64,000 nucleotides of DNA from Astragalus membranaceus (Eukaryota; Streptophyta; Magnoliopsida; Fabales; Fabaceae), in NCBI GenBank assembly GCA_039519185.1, contig CM076849.1:33351109-33415108 (forward strand). The letters run 5' to 3'. The notes beneath the pieces were generated by a model. It was not told the origin of the DNA, searched no databases, and saw only the letters and a program-made list of their open reading frames with translations. Made by a program: the position numbers and the translations under genes. Each line of letters begins with the position of its first letter. The stretch's first letter is position 1. Positions 32,340 to 43,541 of the stretch are shown in pieces.

Positions 32340-32342
<3 letters not shown>

Positions 32343-33077
32343 AGGAACACAAAAAGCTTTGTACATATCAATATTGACAATCAGGACCAGAGCATAAAAG
32401 CAAAAAACAATTATAGCTCCAAACCAAATAAACAGATCCACACTGTGGAGGATTAAAAGTACCACACAATCGATTGCTCCTAATCCTATCCTATCTCTTG
32501 GAAATACATTTCAGGGGGGTCACAGACCACTCATAGAACAAGCAATGGCTAGACTTAGCCTTAACCAAAAACCAATTCCAAGTAAAACTTAATCAAAAAG
32601 AAAGTCGTAGAAGGGTCCATAGTTTTATTAGAAAAAATTAATCACCTCATTCCAAGTCTCCCAAGTAAATCAGAGGACTGAATGCCAGATCATGATTAGC
32701 TCCTTCCTCCCTTTACTAGGACTGACCCCAACATAGAGGACAAAAAACAAAGTAGGGAGATCCGGTAGGAGCACTACCACCAAACCCTACCACCTAAACA
32801 CTAAGTACCACAACCTTACGAAAAACTCAAACCTCTAAAACAGATGACTCTTAGCCTCCATAGGGTCCCCACAAAGGACACAACCAGTAGTGGCCGTATC
32901 AGTAATAACATGCCTACAAAATAGGTTAGCCCGAGTTGGGAGCCTATTCAGGAGGACATGCCATGCAAAAGCAACTACCAAAAAAACATCAACTAGATCT
33001 GTTTCATGAATAATGATAGGCTTAAAGATTTGTTCATCATCAATAATAGTTTCTTCGATAAAGGAAACCCTCTTCAA
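32340..33077 (-). pseudogene. LINE 3' coding remnant (RT zinc-binding region)
   Basis: The minus strand reads FAWHVLLNRLPTRANLF and then CVLCGDPMEAKSHLF, the zinc-binding domain found after the RT in plant LINEs (zf-RVT). Further left, fragments such as LIMIWHSVLW continue the C-terminus with frameshifts. No RT core or endonuclease is present, so the copy is 5'-truncated. It lies against the signal-peptide end of lectin pseudogene 2 and may have removed it. Confidence 0.75.
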
Positions 33078-33617
33078 TAATCGCCATCTTCATCACCATC
33101 ACCATCACCAGACCCATATCCATCACCATTGCCATCACCATCACCTGAAACTCATTCGAGAAAGACGACCCCGACATAATTTTAAAGGGCGACACCTCAG
33201 TATCCGATGGAATTCTAAGACTAACAAAAACCGACGAATTCGGTAAACCATTTCCAAAAAGTGTTGGAAAAGCAGCACACCTAACACCAATACACTTATG
33301 GGACAAAAACAGCGGAATCCTCGCAGATTTCACCATTTCATTTTCCTTTATTGTGAACACAATAAACGGTCCATCAGCACCTCATGGTGATGGGTTTACT
33401 TTCTTCATATCACCACTTAATATCGACTTACCAGCAAATTCAAGTGGAGGGTATCTTGGACTTTTAGGTCCACAAAACAGCACTTGATCCTTCTAAAAAC
33501 CAAATAGTAGCCGTTGAGTTTGATAGTTTTTTAAATGATTGGGATCCTAGTATTTTGCAAGCACCTCATATTGGAATTGATGTTGGGTCTCTTTATTCAA
33601 CTGCAGCAGTGGCATGG

Positions 33618-34329
33618 TGTTAGCCTGCATTTTCAACAGGCTCAATTAAATGCAGTCAACGATGTTGACTTGTCATTTTAAATAAAAAATGTTGATATTT
33701 GACATTGAGAAGGCGTTTTGAAGAATATTTTCGACTATGCCCAAGACTTAATGAAACTGAGAGTTTAAAGGCAAAGTTTCGACGAGAAAGAAGTTAAGAA
33801 GATTGGTCGCAGGTTAAAGCCAAGGAGTTTGGTCGAAGACCAGAGCAATGATGCTGTCGAAGGCGTAGGCAGTTACATGGTTGAATTGTATATAGCAGTT
33901 ATAGTTTTTGAATTCCTTAGCAGTTTTAGGCAGTTTATGTTTTCCTCCCTGTATATATAGTAGATTTCCTTAAGGAAAACGGGTCACAAACTCATTACAC
34001 AAATTCTCACGCTCTACTTTCAAGTTAAAGCGAAAACGAGTCCAGAGAAGCAATGTATGATTGTGTACCACTTTTCTCTTTTTAATGCAATTTTACTTTG
34101 TTTTTTTTTTTCAACTCCTGCACTTTTTGCTTTCTTTGTTTTACGCAATTCTCTTCTTTTCTGGAATAATTCATTAGTTTCGCAAGAAACATTGAATTTC
34201 TTTCTTTTCTTTAACTTAACCCGTGTTTTCTAAACAACTTTTATCCAAACTGTCTTGGGATTTACTAGTTGATCCCGCAAGTAAACCAAACTGGAAACTA
34301 GCGGTGTTTACCAAAATCCACGGTAAACA
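33618..34329 (+). repeat. 5' LTR of the Tat/Ogre-type element
   Basis: 712 bp, bounded by TG and CA. A TATATATAG motif near 33955 may be its promoter. It lacks a 10-bp AAGAAACCCG duplication present in the 3' LTR. Confidence 0.92.
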
Positions 34330-35929
34330 AATTGGCATGCCCAGTGGGACAGTTTGTGCTAATTTTAAAAAAAGAGTTGTTTTACAACATTTCTGGGTTT
34401 GTTGTTCTTGAATTTAAAAGCATAAAGTGATTTGGGCATGCGTTTAAGGAGTGGTAGAAATCTCTCAGAGATGGCTCGCTCTAATAACAATGCTTCTTCA
34501 TCTAATGCGCAAAATTCACCAAGGAATGCATCAGTTAGTGATGCAAATGCTGCAACCGCTATAGGAGTAACTGCTCCGTTGTCTTCTTCGACAACAATGG
34601 GTGTAACTGCAGTAACTGCTCCGTTGCCTTCTTCGACAGCCATGGGCATAACTGCTGTAACTGCTCCTGTAATTACTCCTGTGTCTATGATGACCACAGC
34701 AGCAGTAACACAACCCAATGCAGTGGCTTATGTGCCACCAGAATTAGGACCGTCAAGTCCTTTCATGGCTAATCCCGTGAGTGGAAATATGCCATTTAAT
34801 CCTATAAATGGCAGGAGTTACCTTTATGGCATGCCAACAACTTTAATGGCAGGCCTTCAAACCAATTCATCTACATTTGCAGACAATGCAATAATGGGTT
34901 TTTCTCCTACTCGCAGTTCTTCTGAGAACATTTATGGTCGAAATGTTCAACCAGCCCTAACCACATCATCTTTGTTGGCATTAAGGCAACAAATGGATGA
35001 TAGTAATCACGATATGGTTAACATGTTAACACAACAAATTGGCACTGTATTCAATCCTCTTATACAAAATACCAATAATAGTTACCAAATGTTAACAACA
35101 CAAATGGGAAGAATTGTTGATTTCTTTGGCACTCCATCAGGGCATAACCAGCAAATTCCCCAAGTACAAAATGTTAGGCCTGTCGAAATCCCTTTGGAAA
35201 GGCCAAACAATGTAATTCCCATGAATCAAGGACAGCAACAATTGGTTGTCGAAGAGCCTCCAAGAGTAGAGGCAATACCTGATGTTGTGTTAGTCAATAG
35301 AAATCAGAATGCTGACGAAGTGGTTAGGCAAGTGCAACAAAATAATTTTGGAGCACAAAATAACTTGGCTAATATGGTCGAAACTATCTTAGCCTAGAAT
35401 GGTCTTAACTTAGGTTTACACAGGCCTAATTTTGTGTCACCATTATCTCACTACACATTGCAAATAGAGTTGCCAAGGGGATGGAAAATTCCCAAGTTCA
35501 CAAAATTTGCTGGGGTAACCAGTGAATCGACTGTTGAACATATTGCTAGGTATTTAACTGAGGCTGGCGACTTAGCACATAATGAGAATTTAAGAATGAA
35601 ATATTGTGGATACCTTGTGTTGCAGGTAACCTGATATTGCAGGATGTGTTTTGATGATGAAAAAGACAAAGGTAAGGTTGACGGTCAAAGTCAATAAAAG
35701 TGACTAAACGTCAAAGTCACAATCCAAGACAAGCAAGCCAAGAACTGAAGATTCAAGTTTAAAGGGTAGTCCTTAAAAATAAGGGTAGTCCTTAGGGTTT
35801 GGGTGTGTCTTAGGAAAAAGTGTAAGCTCTTTCAAAGGTCAGCTCGTATCTCAAAGTCTCACACACTCACAAAGTTTTTTAAAGGTGCATGCATATTTAC
35901 GTAAACATTCTAATCACCTTTTAAATAAC

Positions 35930-36295
35930 AAAATCGATTTTTCTCATGCATAAACAAATATCAAAATCGATTTTCAGGTAAAATAGAAAAGGTAGAAATT
36001 GATTGTCAGGTCATGTCCTTCAGTACATAAATCGATTTCTGAGCCAAACAATTTTTAAGGGAAGAATCGATTCCCAATCTTTTGCACTTAAACTGAGAAT
36101 CGATTCCCACTTGTCTCAGGCAAGCTGAAAATCGATTCCTACATATTTTCACTAAGTATAGAATCGATTCCTAGCTTTCCATGGCACTCAAGAATCGATT
36201 TCCCATATTTTCCAAACAAAGATAAATCGATTCCTCACCTAAATAAATCGATTCCTAGATCAAATACATTTTAACAAAGAATCGATTCCTACACT
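35930..36295. repeat. AATCGATT palindrome cluster in the SIRE-like LTR
   Basis: Eleven copies of (A/G)AATCGATT(T/C)C-like words plus one degenerate copy, spaced about 20-40 bp apart, directly upstream of the LTR TATA box. The 3' LTR has the same cluster (41345-41705), with the degenerate copy intact there. Spacing is irregular, so it is not a simple tandem array; it looks like clustered binding sites. Confidence 0.9.
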
Positions 36296-36327
36296 ATTTT
36301 CAACGTAAAAATAATTTCCTCATAGCC

Positions 36328-36335
36328 TATAAATA
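36328..36335 (+). promoter_or_regulatory. LTR TATA box
   Basis: TATAAATA in context GCCTATAAATAGGC, directly downstream of the palindrome cluster and conserved in the 3' LTR (near 41742). Confidence 0.7.
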
Positions 36336-37103
36336 GGCAGTGCTTCACGATTCATTTGACAGAACACACAACAAACAACTCAACCCATTTGCATGAAACA
36401 GAAAACTTTTGAGAAAACTCTTCACGCTTATACTTTTGCTCGTCACGCACCGTTGGTCTGTCTGAGCTGATCTGTTGCTAAGAGTTAGTTGGGGTTGCAT
36501 TCTTCAAGTTGTAATATCTACCTTCATTAGAGGTATTTCTGCATTTACAATTGTTTATTATTTAATTGTTGTGTTTTGTTCTAGGGAGTGGGGTATCTCT
36601 CTAGGGTAGCTGCATGTACTAGGAAGTGGGGTATCTTTCTAGGGCAGTTGATTGTAACAGGGGTGGGGTATCTCTTGTTATTGTTATATTAGATTTGAGG
36701 GCTCTCTATAGGTAGGGTATCCTAGGAGGAGAGTGCCTGAGTCTGTAAAGGTTTTCCAAGGCACCTGTAAGCCTTGTTGTTTTGGTTAGTGGAAAATCTC
36801 ACAAGGGTGTGAGGACTGGACGTAGGTCACTAGGAGGTGACCGAACCAGGATAAATCTCTGCGTGCTTTACTGCTTTCCTGCTTTACTATTATATCGCTT
36901 TACTGCTTTATATTCTAATTCCTTCGCTTCCACTTAACCTGCGCGAAAATTGATCTAAGTCATTGAAAAGGGGAAAAACGTTTTCGAAAGATCTGAAAAG
37001 TTTTAAATCTCAATTCACCCCCCCTCTTGAGACTGAAGCCACTTGGTAACAAGTGGTATCAGAGCTAGACTCTTGTATAAAGGGCCTAGCAGCTTCAAGA
37101 GAA

Positions 37104-38714
37104 ATGGCTTCAGGTTGGTCTACGCAAGAGGGTGCTTCTCTTACCCGTCCTCCGGGATTCAACGGGAAAGATTACGCATATTGGAAAGAAAGAATGAGAA
37201 TCTTTATTGAAGGGGTAGACTTAGATGTTTGGGATGCTGTGGAAAAAGGACCCTATGTCCCCACACACATAGTAGATGGTATTCTTACTATTAAAAGTAG
37301 AAATGAATGGTCTGATGATGAGAAAAGAAAAGTGCAACATAATTTACGTGCCAAAAATATTATTACTTCTGCTTTAAGTCCTGATGAATTTTTTCGAGTT
37401 TCAAACTGTAAATCTGCCCAAGAAATGTGGGATAATCTCCAAGTTACTCAAGAGGGTACAAATGAAGTGAAAAGGGCAAGAACAAATACTCTTATCAGAG
37501 AGTACGAATTATTTAGAATGAATACAGGTGAAACAATACCAGAAATGCAGAAAAGGTTCACTCACATTGTGAATCAGTTAAGCTTGTTGGGTAAGTCATT
37601 TCCTGCAGAGGATCTAATCAACAAAGTTCTGAGATGTCTGAATAGAGAGTGGCAACCCAAGGTTACTGCTATAGCTGAATCAAGAAATTTAGCTACTATG
37701 ACTCTGGCTACTCTGTTCGGTAAACTTCAAGAGCACGAACTAGAACTCACTCGTCTAGCTGAGTACGAAAATACAGATAAGAAAAAGAAAAGCTTGGCTC
37801 TAAAAGCATCTTGTTCTAGTCAATTTGATGATAGTGACAACTCAGATGATGAAATTGATGAAAATGAAGAGAATATGGCTCTTATGGTTCGGAAGTTCAA
37901 AAGGTTCATGAAAGGCAACAACTATCCAAAGAAGAACTTCAAATCAAAAAGGTTCTCTAGCAAAGAAAGTACATCCGGTCCTCCTACTTGTTATGAATGC
38001 GGGAAACCCGGGCACATGAAAATGGAATGTCCTAATCTACAGAAAAAGGACTCCAAATCTGAAAAGAAGGCATTCAAAAATAACAAAGGAAGAAAAGCCT
38101 ACATCGCATGGGAAGACAACTGCATGGATTCATCAGATGAATCAGAAGATGAAGAAGCTCAAGTTGCATTAATGGCTGATCATGAAAGCGAGAATGAAAA
38201 CGAGGTAATTTCTAACCCTGACTCTTTACAAAATGCATATGATGATTTATATGAAGCTTTCACTGAATTTCATGATGATTCTATGAAATTAGCTAAGGCA
38301 TTAGATAAAGCAAAGAAAGTCATCAATCACCTTCAAAATGACGTAATTGCATTAACTAAAGAAAGGTTAGAACTTAGAAAGGAAAACTACAGCCTAGGCT
38401 ACCTTAAAGCAAATTATGTCTGTGACAAATGTACTGAGTTTGAAAAGAAAGTCCATGAACTAGAATGGACAGTAGGAAAACTATCCAGTTTACAACAGGC
38501 ACATCCTAGAAACAACTACACTAAAAGGCATATGCATCATAGATCAAAACCATGCATCAGTTGTAGTTATTGTAGTAAAAATGGACATACAGTTTCTGTT
38601 TGCAGGACAAGAGGAAGACAAAATGTGAAGAAAGTATGGGTTCCCAAAGGGACCATACTAAGTACTAACCCACAAGGACCCAAAGAAATTTGGGTACCTA
38701 GAACCCTTGTTTAA
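37104..38714 (+). CDS. SIRE-like copia Gag
   Basis: 536 residues from ATG 37104 (MASGWSTQEGASLTRPPGF). N-terminal UBN2-type gag domain: FNGKDYAYWKERMRIFIEGV, TLIREYELFRMNTGETI, VLRCLNREWQPKVTAI. An acidic Ser/Asp/Glu stretch follows. Zinc knuckle CYECGKPGHMKMEC at about 295-308. A second, C-terminal region has coiled coil (MKLAKALDKAKKVINHLQ) and a CSYCSKNGHTVSVC knuckle, then KKVWVPKGT repeats as in SIRE/Maximus gag. The frame is fully open, unlike pol, and ends where the pol remnant starts. It would coat element RNA in particles supplied with enzymes from an intact relative. Confidence 0.93.
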   Translation: MASGWSTQEGASLTRPPGFNGKDYAYWKERMRIFIEGVDLDVWDAVEKGPYVPTHIVDGILTIKSRNEWSDDEKRKVQHNLRAKNIITSALSPDEFFRVSNCKSAQEMWDNLQVTQEGTNEVKRARTNTLIREYELFRMNTGETIPEMQKRFTHIVNQLSLLGKSFPAEDLINKVLRCLNREWQPKVTAIAESRNLATMTLATLFGKLQEHELELTRLAEYENTDKKKKSLALKASCSSQFDDSDNSDDEIDENEENMALMVRKFKRFMKGNNYPKKNFKSKRFSSKESTSGPPTCYECGKPGHMKMECPNLQKKDSKSEKKAFKNNKGRKAYIAWEDNCMDSSDESEDEEAQVALMADHESENENEVISNPDSLQNAYDDLYEAFTEFHDDSMKLAKALDKAKKVINHLQNDVIALTKERLELRKENYSLGYLKANYVCDKCTEFEKKVHELEWTVGKLSSLQQAHPRNNYTKRHMHHRSKPCISCSYCSKNGHTVSVCRTRGRQNVKKVWVPKGTILSTNPQGPKEIWVPRTLV

Positions 38715-39445
38715 ATCATTGCAGGTATGCTTCAAGGTATGGGGGACAAATTGGTACCTTGAAAGCAGAATCACAAAAGCTCATGACTGGGAAGAAACAG
38801 ATCCTTAAAACACTCCACCCCAGGTTAAGCAGTCATGTGACTTACATCAAAAATAAAACTGAGGAAAGAACCCTCAGGAAAGGTTAGTCCATCTTTTATA
38901 GAACTATTAATTCAATCTCTAAACATGAAAATGGTCTATACATAGTGCGAAACTTCATTTCCATATTTTATTTCATGTAAAGAGAAACATCATCCTAGAC
39001 TCTAAGATGTGCATACATGTTTAAAAGTTAATCGTGTTTTTTTAACGGCCAGTCAAAAGTATTTTTAACCCATTGCAAAAGAAACAACCTTCTCTATTTT
39101 TTTAAGTTTCATAGAGCTTTCTTTTGGGCATTTTATCATGACATAAATCGATTTCCAAGCCATTCCAAAAGCCTATCATATAGCTCAAAAATCGATTATA
39201 TAGGATCTCTTTCCAAAAAAAATTTCTCAATCGATCATGAAACTACAAAATCTCCAACAAATCAATCCCTTCCTAAAACTTAGGAAAACTAGCGCTTTTT
39301 TCTTAACCTCTCCAACAAGAAAAGCGCATAATCCTCCTATGTTATCTTATCATATCCAAACCAATTGTTTAGGGCGCATAAATCATCCAAAATCACGTCC
39401 TCTCTTAGAGAAAACTCATAGCAAATTCGCATCTCTCAAATCCAA
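38715..39445 (+). other. Pol deletion scar and ORF2 leader
   Basis: After gag, a short region near 38740-38800 resembles the start of copia protease with shifted frames (WYLES..., LMTGKKQ). The remaining pol is absent. Three ATCGAT palindromes (39147, 39191, 39230) lie upstream of ORF2, like those in the LTR. A frame at 39237-39581 overlaps the ORF2 start in another frame and is probably chance. Confidence 0.6.
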
Positions 39446-40621
39446 ATGTCTCCAAGAACCAAGAACCTCTGTGTCAAAAGGAAAAGGGTACATGATGGTG
39501 AAAGCTCCTTCCACTCCAGATATTTCACCAGTTCTGAACAAGCTGATCTCTACTGCAAAAACTTCTCTCTTAGAGGATTAGGGACCACTTATGCTCTAGA
39601 CTTACCCTGGTTTCAAAGTCAAAAGGGATTTGAATTTATTGACTGGTTAGAGTTCCATAAACTGCTAGACTTTGCAACTGAAACAGGCCCAGTCGCTCCT
39701 GACATGGTTAGAGCCTTCTACACCACTCTTAGCTACAACGATACAACTGAAACGCTATCAGCTGAACTAAAAGGAACCAAAATCCACCTCACCCTAGCTC
39801 AGTTCAGTAATCTCACCAGCTTACCCTGTGATGGTGAGAAATGGATCCATATGAACCCTCCGGAATCTTGGCCCGAATTCGACCTAGGAGATACTTGCAT
39901 ATCTATCCGTCATGCTCTGGCCGAAGTTGGTAAAAAGCCTATTCTAGCAAAATCACTCACAACTCAAAATCGGCTTCTCCACTACACCATAGCCCGAACA
40001 ATCCTTCCGAAAACCTCAAACATTGCTCAGGTAACCTATGATGAAGTTATTTTACTTTGGGGAATCAAACACCAGAAGAACATAAACTGGGCACATCTGA
40101 TCGTAAGCCACATGATTCGTCACACAAAAACAAGCGACAAACCTCTTCCATACTGTGTCCTCATTACAAAACTCCTCCCACACTTCAACATTCCATTCTT
40201 AGGGGAGAAAATCATAAAAGGGAAAGCAGCCTATCACATGATAAACACCTCCACCTTAAACCAGATGCAATTCATCCAATCTGGAGATACATGGCATCAC
40301 TCCTCCATAGGCATAGCATCATCCCAAGAATATGATCCAAACAGGCCACCTGGTCCGAACACAAACTCCACCATACATGAAGATGGTCAAACAGAACCAA
40401 ACCAAACTGCTGCTGCTGCAGCCCCATCCACAGCTCTCAATCACTTCTTGCATGCACTTAACATCTTTCAAGAAGAACAGCACGAAAAGCTGGAAGAATT
40501 AAAAAAAGAAATCATCCTTTCTAGAGAGACCCACAGTCGCGAGATTACTGCCTTAAACAATCGACTAACAGAATTTGAGGCTCGAAACAGTTCATTTTCG
40601 CATTGGATGCAAGATCTTTAG
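39446..40621 (+). CDS. SIRE-like ORF2, putative plant transposon protein domain
   Basis: 391 residues from ATG 39446 (MSPRTKNLCVKRKRVHDGE). The central part (ALDLPWFQSQKGFEFIDW, VRAFYTTLSYND, LTLAQFSNLTSLPCDGE, RLLHYTIARTILPKTSNIAQ, VILLWGIKHQKNINWAH) fits the putative plant transposon protein domain. The C-terminus is a Glu/Lys coiled coil (EEQHEKLEELKKEI). I see no signal peptide or transmembrane helix, so it is not an evident envelope protein, although it sits where SIRE elements keep their env-like frame. Its function is unknown. Open frame in a pol-less element suggests it still matters or was lost only recently. Confidence 0.8.
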   Translation: MSPRTKNLCVKRKRVHDGESSFHSRYFTSSEQADLYCKNFSLRGLGTTYALDLPWFQSQKGFEFIDWLEFHKLLDFATETGPVAPDMVRAFYTTLSYNDTTETLSAELKGTKIHLTLAQFSNLTSLPCDGEKWIHMNPPESWPEFDLGDTCISIRHALAEVGKKPILAKSLTTQNRLLHYTIARTILPKTSNIAQVTYDEVILLWGIKHQKNINWAHLIVSHMIRHTKTSDKPLPYCVLITKLLPHFNIPFLGEKIIKGKAAYHMINTSTLNQMQFIQSGDTWHHSSIGIASSQEYDPNRPPGPNTNSTIHEDGQTEPNQTAAAAAPSTALNHFLHALNIFQEEQHEKLEELKKEIILSRETHSREITALNNRLTEFEARNSSFSHWMQDL

Positions 40622-40819
40622 ATAAAATTATGAGTCAGCATTTTATTTTTATGTTTTGTGCCCTGTTGGCATAACCCGTTTCTTATAAGCCTATGACTAT
40701 TAGCTCTTTTTGTTGGTTACCAAATTGGTTTAATGCAATGATTAAATTTTTTTTTTCTAAATTAAATGACTGTGCTGTTAGATTCACATTTTTATTACAT
40801 GTTGCCCTCTTTGATCATG

Positions 40820-41028
40820 ACAAAAAGGGGGAGAAGAATAGAGTTTTTAATATTTAGAATAAAGTTTTAATATTGGCATGCATTTGCATTTACTTGCATA
40901 CAGTCAATAAAACAGGGGGAGCATCATGATAGGGGGAGTATCATATACATTATCTGTTTGAACTAACCTCCCACCTTGAGATGAGTTAATGTTTTGTCAT
41001 CATCAAAAAGGGGGAGAATGTGGATACC
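40820..41028 (+). other. Multiple polypurine tracts before the SIRE-like 3' LTR
   Basis: AAAAAGGGGGAGAA near 40825, AGGGGGAGCA near 40915, AGGGGGAGTA near 40932 and AAAAAGGGGGAGAA at 41008-41026. The last abuts the LTR and would prime plus-strand synthesis. Repeated tracts are typical of the SIRE lineage. Confidence 0.8.
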
Positions 41029-42465
41029 TTGTGTTGCAGGTAACCTGATATTGCAGGATGTGTTTTGATGATGAAAAAGACAAAGGTAAGGTTGACGGTC
41101 AAAGTCAATAAAAGTGACTAAACGTCAAAGTCACAATCCAAGACAAGCAAGCCAAGAACTGAAGATTCAAGTTTAAAGGGTAGTCCTTAAAAATAAGGGT
41201 AGTCCTTAGGGTTTGGGTGTGTCTTAGGAAAAAGTGTAAGCTCTTTCAAAGGCCAGCTCGTATCTCAAAGTCTCACACACTCACAAAGTTTTTTAAAGGT
41301 GCATGCATATTTACGTAAACATTCTTATCACCTTTTAAATAACAAAATCGATTTTTCTCATGCATAAACAAATATCAAAATCGATTTTCAGGTAAAATAG
41401 AAAAGGTATAAATCGATTGTCAGGTCATGTCCTTCAGTACATAAATCGATTTCTGAGCCAAACAATTTTTAAGGGAAGAATCGATTCCCAATCTTTTGCA
41501 CTTAAACTGAGAATCGATTCCCACTTGTCTCAGGCAAGCTGAAAATCGATTCCTACATATTTTCACTAAGTATAGAATCGATTCCTAGCTTTCCATGGCA
41601 CTCAAGAATCGATTTCCCATATTTTCCAAACAAAGATAAATCGATTCCTCACCTAAATAAATCGATTCCTAGATCAAATACATTTTAACAAAGAATCGAT
41701 TCCTACACTATTTTCAACGTAAAAATAATTTCCTCATAGCCTATAAATAGGCAGTGCTTCACGATTCATTTGACAGAACACACAACAAACAACTCAACCC
41801 ATTTGCATGAAACAGAAAACTTTTGAGAAAACTCTTCACGCTTATACTTTTGCTCGTCACGCATCGTTGGTCTGTCTGAGCTGATCTGTTGCTAAGAGTT
41901 AGTTGGGGTTGCATTCTTCAAGTTGTAATATCTACCTTCATTAGAGGTATTTCTGCATTTACAATTGTTTATTATTTAATTGTTGTGTTTTGTTCTAGGG
42001 AGTGGGGTATCTCTCTAGGGTAGCTGCATATACTAGGAAGTGGGGTATCTTTCTAGGGCAGTTGATTGTAACAGGGGTGGGGTATCTCTTGTTATTGTTA
42101 TATTAGATTTGAGGGCTCTCTATAGGTAGGGTATCCTAGGAGGAGAGTGCCTGAGTCTGTAAAGGTTTTCCAAGGCACCTGTAAGCCTTGTTGTTTTGGT
42201 TAGTGGAAAATCTCACAAGGGTGTGAGGACTGGACGTAGGTCACTAGGAGGTGACCGGACCAGGATAAATCTCTGCGTGCTTTACTGCTTTCCTGCTTTA
42301 CTATTATATCGCTTTACTGCTTTATATTCTAATTCCTTCGCTTCCACTTAACCTGCGCGAAAATTGATCTAAGTCATTGAAAAGGGGAAAAACGTTTTCG
42401 AAAGATCTGAAAAGTTTTAAATCTCAATTCACCCCCCCTCTTGAGACTGAAGCCACTTGGTAACA
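41029..42465 (+). repeat. 3' LTR of the SIRE-like element
   Basis: 1437 bp, matching the 5' LTR with few substitutions and about 10 bp of indel. It carries the same palindrome cluster and TATA box. Confidence 0.93.
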
Positions 42466-43541
42466 AATATTTCCCAAATTCTCTAACTAAGAATGCTTTC
42501 ACTTGGTTCACCACTCTATCCCCACGTTCTATCTTTAATTGGGCTCAGTTAGAAAAGGCCTTTCATGAGCAATTTACATGGGCCAATGTAAGATTAGTCT
42601 TAAAGAATTGGCTAGTGTTCAACGTAAAGGGGCAGAGTCTATTGACGATTATCTCAATAGATTTAGACTTCTCAAGGCAAGGTGCTTTACTCAAGTACCT
42701 GAGCACGAGTTAGTCGAAATGGCTGCTGGTGGCCTACACTACTCTATTAGGAAGAAGTTAGATACTTTGCACCTAAGAGATATGGCACAACTGGCTGATA
42801 GAGTTCGACAGGTCGAAAGGCTTAAAGCTGAAAAGGCTAGAACTAATAGGTTTAGTAATAATAAAAAAGAAAAGGTTGCCTATGTCAATGCTAATGACAA
42901 TGACCAAGAATTTGTCATATCTTATGAAAGTGTCGAAGAAGAGGTTAATATTGCTGAATTACAACCTGGACCTCCTTATACTTGTAAACTATTAAAGTCT
43001 TCAGATGGAAAAAATCCAGTCGAACCTAAAAATGATAAATTCGTTGCAAAAACATATACTTTTGATGTCTCTAAATGTGACGAAATATTTGATCTGTTAG
43101 TTGCTGATGGTCAAATTTTAGTGCCCAAAGGCCTAAAAACACCACCATTGGAACAAAGACAGAAAAGAGGTTTTTGTAAATTTCATAACTTCTTGGGCCA
43201 TAACACTGATCGTTGTGTCCTTTTCAGGGATTTGGTTCAAAAAGCACTGAACGAAGGAAGGCTCAAATTTGGAGACAAGTCAAAGCCTCCAATGAAGATT
43301 GATGTAGATCCTCTACCAACAAACGAAGCAATGTATGTCGAAGTTGACATTGCTATGGTCAAAATTTCTGGTGATACTGCAGGAAAGGGTAGTGTGAAAA
43401 GAGCCACTGTAAGCTCCAAGGTTAACGTCGAAATGGTCACTGAAGACCAGTATGATGACAAAATGAAGGTGGTTTACCCTAAGGCTGAAGAGGAATTGAT
43501 CGATTTCCTCAATCGTTGCAAGATCAGCAACTCTGAGGTGA

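Larger units (their letters stand above)
35605..37051 (+). repeat. 5' LTR of the SIRE-like element
   Basis: 1447 bp. Upstream of the TATA box TATAAATA (36328-36335) lies a cluster of eleven AATCGATT-type palindromes (35930-36300). GTGGGGTATCT repeats occur at 36570-36670. Confidence 0.93.
35605..42465 (+). mobile_element. SIRE-like Ty1/copia element lacking pol
   Basis: LTRs 35605-37051 (1447 bp) and 41029-42465 (1437 bp) start TGTGGATACC and end TTGGTAACA. Target duplication AATAT (35600-35604, 42466-42470). The primer-binding site TGGTATCAGAGC begins 2 nt after the LTR. Multiple AAAGGGGGAG-type polypurine tracts precede the 3' LTR, a SIRE trait. Two open frames: gag (37104-38714) and a 391-residue ORF2 (39446-40621). 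Between them a short protease-like relic (WYLES near 38751, then a shifted KLMTGK) is all that remains of pol; integrase, RT and RNase H are gone. Non-autonomous derivative of the Maximus/SIRE lineage. LTRs are very similar, so it is young. Confidence 0.92.

Noticed and set aside
33013..33246. His-rich frame (HHHHHH runs) that could look like a metal-binding peptide
   Set aside because: It is a CATCAC simple repeat running into out-of-frame lectin sequence; no start context or family match.
39446..40621. Calling SIRE-like ORF2 an envelope gene
   Set aside because: Position is right, but no signal peptide, transmembrane helix or fusion-type features are visible.
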